From: Pseudomonadota bacterium
GTDB taxonomy: Bacteria; Pseudomonadota; Gammaproteobacteria; GCA-001735895
Assembly (NCBI GenBank): GCA_022545625.1
Contig: JACZQS010000015.1
Span: forward strand, 1 to 14,717
DNA: 14,717 bases
Reading direction: 5' to 3'
The position numbers and the translations under genes were made by a program. The notes beneath the pieces were generated by a model. It did no database searches. It saw nothing but the letters and a program-made list of their open reading frames with translations, and had not been told where the DNA came from. This document shows positions 5,966-13,977 of this stretch, piece after piece; position 1 is the stretch's first letter; the number at the start of each line of letters is the position of its first letter.

Positions 5966-6937
5966 TCAGCCGAGCAATCGTTCCGCTTCGTACAGGGTTT
6001 GCATACCAGCCGATTTACGAAAAATATTTTCGCTCAGGTAACGCCGCCATTGCCTGGCATTAGGCTCGCCATGGAATAAACCGAAGAGATGACGCACCAT
6101 TTTACCCAGTGGCAAATCCATGGCCAGGTGGCGTTCGATATAGGGATAAATCTCCTGTAACAGGGCCGCACGGGATTTCACCGTTGAATTGGGTTGATCA
6201 AATATCAACCGATCGATATCGTGCAATAGATAGGGGTTTTGATAAGGTGCGCGACCCAGCATTACCCCATCCACCCGCCGTAGATGTTCAATCGCCGAGT
6301 CGAGGGTTTTGATTCCACCGTTAATTATTATTTCAGTGTCGATAAATTCCTGTTTCAAACGGTAAACCCATTCGTATTTCAAGGGTGGAATATCTCTATT
6401 CTGCTTGGCACTGATGCCTTTTAACCAGGCGTTCCGCGCATGCACGATCAACGCGCTTGCGCCGGCTTCAACCTGTATTTCTACAAATTCACGAAACAGC
6501 TGGTAATCATCCTGTTGGTCGATACCGGTACGGTGTTTTACCGTAACGGGTAGCGAGCTGCCCGCCCTGAGTGCCTGGACGCATTCGCGAACCAGCCCCG
6601 GGTCCGCCATCAAACAGGCTCCAAAGCTGCCCAATTGCACCCGGTCACTCGGACAACCACAGTTCAAATTAATTTCATCGTAACCGTAATCGGCACATAT
6701 TTTTGCTACCTGGTACAGTTGCTCGGGGTCTGACCCACCCAGCTGGACCGCAATCGGATGTTCTTCCTCACTAAAACCAAGCAGATAATCACGATCACCG
6801 TGTATGATTGCCGCGGCGGTTATCATTTCGGTATAGAGCAAAATGTTTTTCGAAAACAGGCGTAAAAAAAAGCGGCTGTGCCTGTCAGAGCGATCCATCA
6901 TCGGTGCGATACAAAATGTTCGGTTGAGCCTGGTCAT
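5966..6937 (-). CDS. dusA: tRNA-dihydrouridine(20/20a) synthase DusA
   Basis: FMN- and NADPH-dependent enzyme that reduces uridine 20/20a in the tRNA D-loop. The 323 residues form a TIM barrel with APMMDRSDRHSRFF near the N-terminus (11-24), the flavin-site block QLGGSDPEQL (65-74), and the catalytic-cysteine motif NCGCPSDRV, where C95 aligns with the E. coli DusA catalytic cysteine. The DusA-specific signature HARNAWLKGISAKQNR marks this subfamily apart from DusB and DusC. INGGIK and DGVMLGRAPYQNP provide the phosphate-binding end of the barrel. The start ATG at 6937 follows the relA stop by three bases, so the two are very likely co-transcribed and translationally coupled. Direct linkage of dusA to relA is not an arrangement I know as standard. 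Confidence 0.96.
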   Translation of the reverse strand: MTRLNRTFCIAPMMDRSDRHSRFFLRLFSKNILLYTEMITAAAIIHGDRDYLLGFSEEEHPIAVQLGGSDPEQLYQVAKICADYGYDEINLNCGCPSDRVQLGSFGACLMADPGLVRECVQALRAGSSLPVTVKHRTGIDQQDDYQLFREFVEIQVEAGASALIVHARNAWLKGISAKQNRDIPPLKYEWVYRLKQEFIDTEIIINGGIKTLDSAIEHLRRVDGVMLGRAPYQNPYLLHDIDRLIFDQPNSTVKSRAALLQEIYPYIERHLAMDLPLGKMVRHLFGLFHGEPNARQWRRYLSENIFRKSAGMQTLYEAERLLG

Positions 6938-6940
6938 CGA

Positions 6941-9064
6941 TCAGGCGATGCGTTTGACGTCTTGCACGTTCGGCAATTGGCTCAATTTGTCGATGATCAA
7001 AACCAGTTGATCGACCTTTTGAATTTCTATCGTCAGTTTGGTGTATACCATTTGCTCAGCCTTGTTGGTGTTTGAATTGATATTGAGCAGGTTTATTTTC
7101 TGATTCGCCAATATGGTGCTGACATCCTGCATCAATCCGGTGCGCTGGAAAGCGGTGAGCGAAATCTCGACCGGATAAACCGATTGTGCATCCTGTCCCC
7201 ATTCTACCTCGATCAATCGTTGGCGTTTTTCGTCCGGCAGGGCCAGCATATTGGGACAATTGTGCTTGTGAATCGTGATGCCTGAATTAATCGTAATAAA
7301 CCCGATGATCGAATCGCCGGGTATAGGTTTGCAGCATCGTCCAATTTGGGTCAGCAGATTTCCAACCCCATGGATACTGATCCCGTTTCTCGACCCGGCT
7401 GTTTTTTCCGCGGGTTTTTTAACCTTCTTAAACGGGTCGACCGACTCAGGTTCGGCCTGCAAATAACCGATTATTTGCGCCGATGTAATCAATCCTCGCC
7501 CGATGTCGATAAAAAACTGATCGGTATCCTTGCGTTTAAAATGCTCGCCGAGATCTTTCAAATCTGCCTTGTGGATTGCAAACCTGGTCAAAATGCGATC
7601 GTACAACACTTTTCCCTCGAGTAAATTGTGCTCGAAATCCTGGTGGTTAAACCAGTTTCTCACCTTCGAACGGGTTCCCGCCGACTTGATAAATCCCAGG
7701 TTTTTATTCATCCAGTCGCGACTTGGTTTACCTTCTTTGGTGGTTAGTATTTCGACCTCATCACCCGTCTCCAGCTGGGTGGTCAAATTAACGATGCGCC
7801 GGTTAACCTTCGCACCACGACAGCGGTGGCCGACTTCCGAATGAATAGCATAAGCGAAATCCAGTGGCGTACCGCCACGCGGAATATCGACAACCTGCCC
7901 CTTAGGGGTAAAAATATAAACCCGGTCACTGGATATTTCAGTGGAAATTTCAGAAATCACTTCCGATACTTCTTCGACTGAACCTTCAAGCATATCGCGC
8001 ATCGCCGAAATACCATCTTCCATACGCTGATCGAGACTAACCCCTTCCTTGTAGCGCCAATGCGATGCAACACCGAACTCGGATTTTTCGTGCATTTCGA
8101 AGCTGCGAATTTGTACTTCGACAATTTGCCCGCTGTCTGATACCACGGCGGTATGCAGGGACTGGTAGCCGTTATCCTTGGGGTTGGCAATATAGTCATC
8201 GAATTCGTTCGGGATATGCTGCCAGGTAGTATGCACAATGCCGAGCACTACATAGCAATCAGCTACCGAATCAACCAGAATTCGCACCGCACGCACGTCA
8301 AACAGTTGGTGGAACTCCAGGTTCTTTTTTTGCATCTTGCGCCAGATACTCACGATATGTTTGACCCGCCCTTTAACATTCGGCTTGATATCCTGCGCCA
8401 GTAACAGTTTTTCAAGTTGGGCACTAAACTGCTGTATAAAGGTTTCACGTTCGCTGCGTTTTTGTTCCAGCAGGGTCGCTATTTTTTTAAACGCCAACGG
8501 TTCGAGGGCCCTGAACGCGAGGTCTTCCATTTCCCATTTGATCAGGCCCATACCCAGTCTATTGGCCAGGGGCGCAAATATATCCAGGGTTTCCTGTGCG
8601 AGACAACGTCGTTCTTCGTAACTGTTGTGTTTGAGCAACTTCAGGCGCTCGACGCGGTAGCACAGTTTGATCAGCATGACCCGCACATCCGAAATGATTG
8701 CCATCAACAGACGGCGTAGTTTTTCGGCCTGTTCAGGAGATTTAAAGCGTGATTGATTGCAATCCTGCAAGGTATTCAAGCGGTTGACGTCCTGGGTCAG
8801 GATCGCCACTTTTTTGCCGAATTGCTGCTCGATTTCTTTAGTATCGAGTATACCTAGAAGCTCCGGATCGCTAAGCAGGGTCGCTATCAGCGTATTTCGA
8901 TCGGTTCCCATTTCAAGCACGCGCCTAACCACGTCGATACTGCGAGGCCTGCTTTTATCAGTATGTTCAACATTGAGTGCGTAATCGAGTGCTCTCGATA
9001 TGTCGTCATCCCAGTTTATTTTTTCACTGATGACCTTAACTAGCTGTTCTCTTTTGGTAGGCAT
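6941..9064 (-). CDS. relA: GTP pyrophosphokinase RelA ((p)ppGpp synthetase I)
   Basis: Ribosome-associated synthetase that makes (p)ppGpp when uncharged tRNA enters the A site. The 707 residues show the RelA/SpoT order. An N-terminal pseudo-hydrolase domain lacks the HDxxED hydrolase motif (ATLLSDPELLGILD at 61-74). The synthetase domain (about 230-345) has FDVRAVRI and EFDDYIANPKDNGYQSLHT; the acidic EFDD is typical of RelA, where bifunctional SpoT enzymes carry a basic RFKD-type motif. A TGS domain spans 380-441 (RVYIFTPKGQVVDIP), a zinc-finger segment carries C577, C578, H601 and C603, and an ACT/RRM domain covers 627-706. It is therefore predicted to be synthetase-only, with hydrolysis supplied elsewhere. 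The ATG at 9064 lies 16 bp after the ybbP stop and has no clear Shine-Dalgarno sequence, which suggests read-through from ybbAP. dusA follows three bases downstream. Confidence 0.96.
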   Translation of the reverse strand: MPTKREQLVKVISEKINWDDDISRALDYALNVEHTDKSRPRSIDVVRRVLEMGTDRNTLIATLLSDPELLGILDTKEIEQQFGKKVAILTQDVNRLNTLQDCNQSRFKSPEQAEKLRRLLMAIISDVRVMLIKLCYRVERLKLLKHNSYEERRCLAQETLDIFAPLANRLGMGLIKWEMEDLAFRALEPLAFKKIATLLEQKRSERETFIQQFSAQLEKLLLAQDIKPNVKGRVKHIVSIWRKMQKKNLEFHQLFDVRAVRILVDSVADCYVVLGIVHTTWQHIPNEFDDYIANPKDNGYQSLHTAVVSDSGQIVEVQIRSFEMHEKSEFGVASHWRYKEGVSLDQRMEDGISAMRDMLEGSVEEVSEVISEISTEISSDRVYIFTPKGQVVDIPRGGTPLDFAYAIHSEVGHRCRGAKVNRRIVNLTTQLETGDEVEILTTKEGKPSRDWMNKNLGFIKSAGTRSKVRNWFNHQDFEHNLLEGKVLYDRILTRFAIHKADLKDLGEHFKRKDTDQFFIDIGRGLITSAQIIGYLQAEPESVDPFKKVKKPAEKTAGSRNGISIHGVGNLLTQIGRCCKPIPGDSIIGFITINSGITIHKHNCPNMLALPDEKRQRLIEVEWGQDAQSVYPVEISLTAFQRTGLMQDVSTILANQKINLLNINSNTNKAEQMVYTKLTIEIQKVDQLVLIIDKLSQLPNVQDVKRIA

Positions 9065-9080
9065 TGGGTGACTGGCAGAA

Positions 9081-11528
9081 TCAGGATCTGAGAATTTTCA
9101 TCGGTGATATATTATAAACCTTTCGACCTACCAGGGTGCCTGCAATTGTCAGCACGATGATCGCAGACGCCAGGCTATAAGCCCAAAGCGCGGGCGAAAA
9201 ATGATAATCGATCTGAAAAAAATAAACACTGATTATCCAACCCGAAAGGCTTGCGAACAATGCCGAAAACAGTCCGATCAAAGTACCCATCAGGGTAAAT
9301 TCAAACACGTTGATCTGATATAAATGGCTGGTTCGGGCAGACAGGGCTCGCAGCAGTGCGGTTTCGTTCTGGCGTTCATGCCTGCCGGTCTGGACCGCCG
9401 CGAACAGCACGATAAAGGCTGATGCCAGGGCAAACAGGAAGAAAAATTCGAGCGCGATGGAAGCCCGTTTCATTATTCCCCGTACACGCGCCATCAACAC
9501 CGTAATGTCGAGCAGTGTCACCGAAGGAAACCGTTCTAACAACTGCCTGAGATCATGCTTTTGATTATCATTGATGAGCGCACTCAGCAGCCAGGTCTGC
9601 GGTAGATCTTCGATCAATTGCCGATTGGCGATCAGGTAAAAATTCGGCTTGAAGTTTTCCCAAAGTACTGACCGAATACTCGTAATCGGCGCTTTTATCA
9701 CATCGCTACCGACACTGAATGAGAGAGTATCGCCAACAGCTAGCTGCAGGGACTCCGCCATACCCTTCTCGACCGACATCTGTGCCAGTCCACTATCCGG
9801 ATCTATCCATTTTCCCTCAACAACAGCATTGTCATCGGGTAGGTCTCTGGCAAAGCTTAGATTAAAAGTGTGGTTTAGCAGGTGCGCTGAATTATGGCTG
9901 GAAGCTTCGATTTCCTTTATCGACCTGTCGTTAATATGGGTCAGGCGGGTTCGAACCAGTGGATAGGCAAGCGATGACTGCACTTTCCGGGCTTTCAGGA
10001 ATTGCCTGATCCCGGCTATGTCGCCGGCAGGGATATTGATTAGAAAATAGTTGGGAATATCATCAGCCAGCTGGGTCTGCCAGGATGACAATAATTCGTC
10101 TTTCACCACCGCTATCAACAGTATCGCCAGCAGTGCCAGGCTAAACCCGGACATCACGAATACCGCGCCTCGGGTACTCGTTTTCAATCGGCTGAGCAAA
10201 TACTGTCGCATCCAGAAGCCCCGCGGGCCGGAATACAAAAGCAGGTTGATCATCAGACTAAAAATAGCCGGTAGTAACAGTGCCGTGACCAATATGATTG
10301 CCAGCGTCGCAATAGCAAGTTTTGAACTTTGGATCAAAATTATCAGCACCAGGAATACCGTGACTATCGCTGAGCCAGATACCAGCAGGTTACGTCGCAC
10401 GGATTGTGGGCTGCTGATATGGCGAAAGACCTGCATCGGTGCTGTCGCAATGACATTGACGAGGTAGGGTAAACTGAATCCGGCAAGACTGATAAAGCCC
10501 ACGACCGCAGCTACCAGGTATGGTCTTAGCGCGGTTACCGGTGGTAATTCCTTGCCAAACCAGCCATCCAGGGCCCACTGCAACGGGAATTGCGAAATCC
10601 ATCCAACACCGATACCTATCAATGTCGCGATTATCCAGACCTTGCCCAGTTGCCAGGCATAGAATCGGAACAACCTGGACTGGGATATGCCAAAAGCTCT
10701 TAGCATCGCCACCTTCGGGGCCTCGCGGCTGGCTGTATAGCGCGCGGTAATAGCAATTGCGACCATCGCGATTACCAGTGTCAGCACAATCGAGAAGGCA
10801 AAAAACTGGCGGGTTCGCTCCAGCGCCCGCCGCATCTCGGGCCGTGCATTCTCAAGGTCCTGAATAGTCTCTCCTTCGCGGAGTCGAGGTTTCAACCAGG
10901 TTGAAAATGCCGAAACCTGGCTTTGTTCGCCCGCAAAGAGCAGCCGGTATATGACCCGACTCCCGGGAACTACCAGTCCGGTTGCGGGCAGGTCTGCCAG
11001 GTTCATCAAAATTCTCGGCGCGAGATTGAACAGGGTGCCACCACGGTCCGGTTCATAGGTTAGTAACCAGTTAGCCGTGAGGCTGCTGCTTCCGAGTGCT
11101 ACATCGCTACCAAGTAAAGCCAGCAGTTGTGAATCGATCCAGACTTCCCCGGCAATTGGACCCACCTGCACTCGCGTTTTGTCGTCGCTTAGGTCAACTG
11201 TCTTTTCGAGATGGCCGCGTAACGGATAAAGCGCATCAACCGCCTTCAATTCGACCAGCTGTACATCGTTTTCGAGGAAAACAGCTGTCCTCAGGCTGAT
11301 CGTCCTGGACAGTCGTAAACCAAGTTTAAGCGCCTGCTGCGAGTATTCATCGGCAAATGGGTCACCCGAGGCAAGGACCAGGTCAGCGGCGAGTAATTCA
11401 CTGGCCTGACGGTCGAGTAACAGGCTGATCCGCTGTGTAATCATCTGGCTGGTATTGACGATTGCAACCGTAATGACGGTGGCAATCAACATCAACCAAT
11501 AGGATTGAATCTTAGGTAATCCTGACAT
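9081..11528 (-). CDS. ybbP: FtsX-family ABC transporter permease (YbbP-like)
   Basis: Inner-membrane permease of the MacB/FtsX-type ABC family. In E. coli the ybbAP genes lie beside tesA and are annotated as a putative lysophospholipase-associated export system; the substrate is unproven. The 815 residues are close to E. coli YbbP. One N-terminal membrane segment (about 10-28) is followed by a large periplasmic domain (about 35-235), a first FtsX block with segments near 241-262, 296-316 and 337-359, central segments near 381-400, 405-432 and 456-475, a second periplasmic domain (about 480-680), and a final FtsX block carrying HERQNETALLRALSA and ending VYNISPMKILRS. This is the duplicated-FtsX architecture. 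A strong ribosome binding site (GGGGG, four bases before the ATG) fixes the start. It follows ybbA by 27 bp and precedes relA by 16 bp. Confidence 0.92.
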   Translation of the reverse strand: MSGLPKIQSYWLMLIATVITVAIVNTSQMITQRISLLLDRQASELLAADLVLASGDPFADEYSQQALKLGLRLSRTISLRTAVFLENDVQLVELKAVDALYPLRGHLEKTVDLSDDKTRVQVGPIAGEVWIDSQLLALLGSDVALGSSSLTANWLLTYEPDRGGTLFNLAPRILMNLADLPATGLVVPGSRVIYRLLFAGEQSQVSAFSTWLKPRLREGETIQDLENARPEMRRALERTRQFFAFSIVLTLVIAMVAIAITARYTASREAPKVAMLRAFGISQSRLFRFYAWQLGKVWIIATLIGIGVGWISQFPLQWALDGWFGKELPPVTALRPYLVAAVVGFISLAGFSLPYLVNVIATAPMQVFRHISSPQSVRRNLLVSGSAIVTVFLVLIILIQSSKLAIATLAIILVTALLLPAIFSLMINLLLYSGPRGFWMRQYLLSRLKTSTRGAVFVMSGFSLALLAILLIAVVKDELLSSWQTQLADDIPNYFLINIPAGDIAGIRQFLKARKVQSSLAYPLVRTRLTHINDRSIKEIEASSHNSAHLLNHTFNLSFARDLPDDNAVVEGKWIDPDSGLAQMSVEKGMAESLQLAVGDTLSFSVGSDVIKAPITSIRSVLWENFKPNFYLIANRQLIEDLPQTWLLSALINDNQKHDLRQLLERFPSVTLLDITVLMARVRGIMKRASIALEFFFLFALASAFIVLFAAVQTGRHERQNETALLRALSARTSHLYQINVFEFTLMGTLIGLFSALFASLSGWIISVYFFQIDYHFSPALWAYSLASAIIVLTIAGTLVGRKVYNISPMKILRS

Positions 11529-11555
11529 ATTTCCCCCGCATAGTTATTGCTCCCA

Positions 11556-12239
11556 TCAGCTTTTGCCCTGCAGGCGACCTGACTCTAATAATACCTGTCG
11601 GTCCCCACGCTTTGCCAGTTCCGCTTCGTGGGTTACCAGTATCAGCGTGGTACCGGACTGGTCGCGCAGGCGGAACATCAGGTCTGCAATTTGTTGGCCG
11701 GTTTTAGCATCCAGGTTTCCAGTAGGCTCGTCGGCGAATAAAATCTGCGGCCTGACGGCATAGGCCCGGGCTATCGAAACGCGTTGTTGTTCGCCGCCGG
11801 ATAGTAGATCGACCAGGATATCTTTTTTGGTTTCCAGTCCGACCTGCTGCAAACTGGTCAAGGCAATTTCGGCGGCATTTTTGTCACCGCCGAGTTCAAG
11901 CGGTAGCATCACGTTCTGTAATGCGGTTGCACCCTGGACCAGTTGAAACGACTGGAACACGAATCCCACTTTACCGGCTCGAATGCCCGAGCGTTGCTCT
12001 TCAGTTTTATCTGCAATCGACTGGCCGAGTAAAATTATTTCGCCGGAAGAGATATTATCCAGGCCCGCCATCAGGCCTAGCAGCGTAGTTTTACCCGAAC
12101 CGGACGCGCCCTTGATAACCAGTGCTTCCTGATACCTCACCTTCAATGATATATTCTGCAGGATGTCCAGCTCACCATCGGGGGTATCGACGGTTTTGGT
12201 AACATCCTGCACCGAGATACAAAAATTATTATCAGTCAT
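11556..12239 (-). CDS. ybbA: ABC transporter ATP-binding protein YbbA
   Basis: ATPase partner of the YbbP permease (LolD/MacB-type). The 227 residues carry Walker A GASGSGKT (44-51), the Q-loop VGFVFQSF (Q96), signature LSGGEQQRV (146-154), Walker B ILFADEPTGNLD (166-177) and the switch histidine H204 (LVTHE), so it should be a competent ATPase. The VGFVFQSFQL block is typical of the LolD/MacB/YbbA group. The ATG at 12239 gives the family's normal N-terminus (ISVQDVTKTVDTPDGELDIL). This start overlaps the 5' part of divergent tesA by up to 77 bp, so its promoter must lie within tesA coding DNA. It is likely the first gene of the ybbA-ybbP-relA-dusA series. Confidence 0.95.
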   Translation of the reverse strand: MTDNNFCISVQDVTKTVDTPDGELDILQNISLKVRYQEALVIKGASGSGKTTLLGLMAGLDNISSGEIILLGQSIADKTEEQRSGIRAGKVGFVFQSFQLVQGATALQNVMLPLELGGDKNAAEIALTSLQQVGLETKKDILVDLLSGGEQQRVSIARAYAVRPQILFADEPTGNLDAKTGQQIADLMFRLRDQSGTTLILVTHEAELAKRGDRQVLLESGRLQGKS

Positions 12240-12849
12240 TGGCTTCGTCTTTTTATTGCTGGTTCAGACCCAGGTTTGCGCAGACAATTCAGTCCCTAAA
12301 ATATTGATTCTCGGCGACAGCTTGAGCGCCGCGTATAATATACCGATTGAAAGCAGTTGGCCTGTATTGTTTGACTCCAATATAAGGTCAAGTTACCCGC
12401 ATGCAAGCGTGATCAATGCCAGCATCAGCGGAGAAACAACCTTTGGCGGGGCTCAACGCCTGGAAAAATTGCTGGCCAGGCACAAACCCTCGCATTTGAT
12501 TATCGAACTCGGTGGCAACGATGGATTAAGGGGGCTTAAATTCAGTAGCACCACCAAGAATCTCAACACGATGATCGCCATGGCCAAGCAACAGGATATT
12601 TCAGTCATGCTGATCGGCGTGCGCCTGCCACCCAATTTGGGTGCCACTTACAATCAACAGTTTCAGAAAATATTCGATTCAGTGTCGACCCGGCAGGATA
12701 TCTACTATTTACCCAAATTTCTCGACGGGGTGGCGGCCAGCGATGCCGGATTGATGCAAAGCGATGGCATCCACCCAACTGCCAAAGCCCAGCCGATCCT
12801 GGCTGAAAAAGTATTGAACGCCATGTTGATAATGTTAATTCAGCAATAA
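12163..12849 (+). CDS. tesA: Periplasmic SGNH-family thioesterase/lysophospholipase TesA
   Basis: Secreted multifunctional esterase (acyl-CoA thioesterase I, protease I, lysophospholipase L1 in E. coli). Numbered from the ATG at 12163, the GDSL block ILGDSLSAAYN (48-58) holds the nucleophile S53, block II glycine is in SISGETTFGG (88-96), block III is GGNDGLRG (117-124, N119), and block V DGIHPTAKAQ gives D201 and H204. The SGNH set is complete. A signal peptide is visible: K21, a hydrophobic core LLSVIGFVFLLLV, and cleavage after VCA (38-40). The 12163 start leaves a long N-terminal region; the in-frame TTG at 12196 gives a more normal signal (MVTSCTEIQK) and may be the real start. Any start that keeps K21 overlaps divergent ybbA. 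The stop overlaps the convergent HAD gene by 15 bp. Confidence 0.93.
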   Translation: MSSSPSGVSTVLVTSCTEIQKLLSVIGFVFLLLVQTQVCADNSVPKILILGDSLSAAYNIPIESSWPVLFDSNIRSSYPHASVINASISGETTFGGAQRLEKLLARHKPSHLIIELGGNDGLRGLKFSSTTKNLNTMIAMAKQQDISVMLIGVRLPPNLGATYNQQFQKIFDSVSTRQDIYYLPKFLDGVAASDAGLMQSDGIHPTAKAQPILAEKVLNAMLIMLIQQ

Positions 12850-13524
12850 TTCGAGTTCGTGCAGGTTTGATATCTGATACCCTGGCTTCGGCAAATGTTC
12901 AGGCCAGGCATGGTTTTCACGATTTATCCAGATCGCCTGTAATCCCGCGTCCTGCGATCCGATGACGTCAATTTCTGGGTGATCTCCAACGTACAAAACG
13001 CGTCTCGCGGGTACGCCAAATCGCTCAACCAGGTGATGAAAAATAAACTTGTCGGGCTTCGCGACCTTCAGTTCTGAGGCGCTAACCGAATGTTCTATTA
13101 AATACCCCAGTCCGACCCTGTTTACATTGGCATTACCATTAGTGATCGCGCCAAGGCGATAACGCGACCGCAATCGACCGAGGCAGGGTAATACGTCTTC
13201 GTAGAAACTGACCTGTTGGCGAGCCTCGTAAAAAACTTCAAATCCAGCTTTTGAAACAGCTTTCGAATCGTAACCTGCCTCATGCGCTAACTGTTTCAAA
13301 AACTCGTAGCGTAACAATGACAGATCAATCTCGAAGCGTTCATCCTGCAACATGAACTGCTTTCGACTATCAATCATATCCCCGGGGTCGTGACGATTAG
13401 TAATGCGCGGGAAATTTTGTTCTAGCCACTGGTAGAGGACTTTCTCAGCGAAATTGATGGTTGGCATGCAGGGCCATAAGGTATCGTCAAGATCGAATGC
13501 GATGATGTCAATGTCGCCGAGCAA
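12835..13524 (-). CDS. HAD-superfamily hydrolase (YigB-like phosphatase)
   Basis: Haloacid-dehalogenase-type phosphatase, subfamily I, resembling YigB (FMN phosphatase in E. coli); the actual substrate is unproven. From the TTG at 13524 (229 residues), motif I IIAFDLDDTLW gives D11 and D13, motif II AITNGNANVNR gives T128, motif III is K156 in AKPDKFIF, and motif IV YVGDHPEIDVIG gives D181 and D186. The helical cap lies at about 20-105. The open frame extends to an ATG at 13638, but that adds 38 residues not expected in the family. The TTG has a textbook GGGAG six bases upstream and places the protein start just before motif I, so it is preferred. The gene converges with tesA with a 15-bp overlap of coding ends, leaving no room for a terminator between them. 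Confidence 0.88.
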   Translation of the reverse strand: MLGDIDIIAFDLDDTLWPCMPTINFAEKVLYQWLEQNFPRITNRHDPGDMIDSRKQFMLQDERFEIDLSLLRYEFLKQLAHEAGYDSKAVSKAGFEVFYEARQQVSFYEDVLPCLGRLRSRYRLGAITNGNANVNRVGLGYLIEHSVSASELKVAKPDKFIFHHLVERFGVPARRVLYVGDHPEIDVIGSQDAGLQAIWINRENHAWPEHLPKPGYQISNLHELELLLN

Positions 13525-13530
13525 GGGAAA

Positions 13531-13535
13531 CTCCC
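13531..13535 (-). promoter_or_regulatory. Ribosome binding site that decides the TTG start of the HAD gene
   Basis: GGGAG on the minus strand ends six bases before the TTG at 13524. With family alignment of motif I it favours this non-ATG start over the ATG at 13638. Confidence 0.55.
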
Positions 13536-13732
13536 AATAATTTAGAGCGATTATTCTAGCAGCCTGTCTGGTTAAGAAGAAATATACCGTATCGGCAGGG
13601 GGATTAAATGCCTGTATAGCCGACAGTGTGGTTAGCATTCAGGGGGTTCCTGGTACCAGCTTATTGCTTTAGGGCATCACAGCTGCTTTAAATTGAAATA
13701 ATTAATTGCAAAACCTGACGTTCAAAAAATAG

Positions 13733-13772
13733 TTGTGGAGGTCTCAAGAGTGCCCACAAGAGACGTTCGTCT
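13733..13772. repeat. Two adjacent inverted repeats
   Basis: TTGTGG (13733-13738) pairs with CCACAA (13754-13759); its loop contains a smaller CTC-AA-GAG palindrome. Immediately next to it, AGACG-TT-CGTCT occupies 13761-13772. The pair sits upstream of both flanking divergent genes, so an operator or a structured leader is possible. There is no T-run to suggest a terminator. Confidence 0.3.
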
Positions 13773-13977
13773 ATTCAATATTTCAATGATAAACAGGATA
13801 AAATTGTAAAGGGTGGCGGATAAATTTTTAGCTGACCATTAAGTAATGTGGCATATTTACTTTATTCTTCGTGGTGATTCAATCAAACTCTGTGCAAGGC
13901 CGCCTGAAGATCGCAAGTCGGCAATTTTTAAGATGCCTCGAAACTGCGGGAAATTTACTAACAGGAATTTTAGAATA

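Larger units (their letters stand above)
13525..13977. other. AT-rich divergent intergenic region (453 bp)
   Basis: This gap separates the HAD gene (minus) from the outer-membrane protein gene (plus) and should hold both promoters. The HAD reading frame stays open to 13638, and the plus-strand frame is open from 13846, but neither extension looks like real protein. Two adjacent inverted repeats lie at 13733-13772. TAAAAT at 13799-13804 is a possible -10 element for the plus-strand gene, without a convincing -35. No RNA gene, insertion sequence or known riboswitch is recognised. Confidence 0.5.

Noticed and set aside
7530..8719. Several plus-strand open frames opposite relA (for example 7530-7844 and 8417-8719)
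   Set aside because: They are antisense shadows of a well-conserved gene, with no ribosome binding sites and no recognisable protein features.
13525..13638. N-terminal 38-residue extension of the HAD gene from the ATG at 13638
   Set aside because: HAD family members start close to motif I, and a strong GGGAG site supports the TTG at 13524.
13899..13929. GCCG...CGGC followed by AATTTTT upstream of the outer-membrane protein gene as an attenuator; alternative pairing GGCA...TGCC
   Set aside because: Both stems are only four pairs with loops of 10 bases or more. It has the shape of a terminator/antiterminator but is too weak to claim.
13846..13977. N-terminal 44-residue extension of the outer-membrane protein frame
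   Set aside because: It would bury the clear signal peptide starting at 13978, and its composition looks non-coding.
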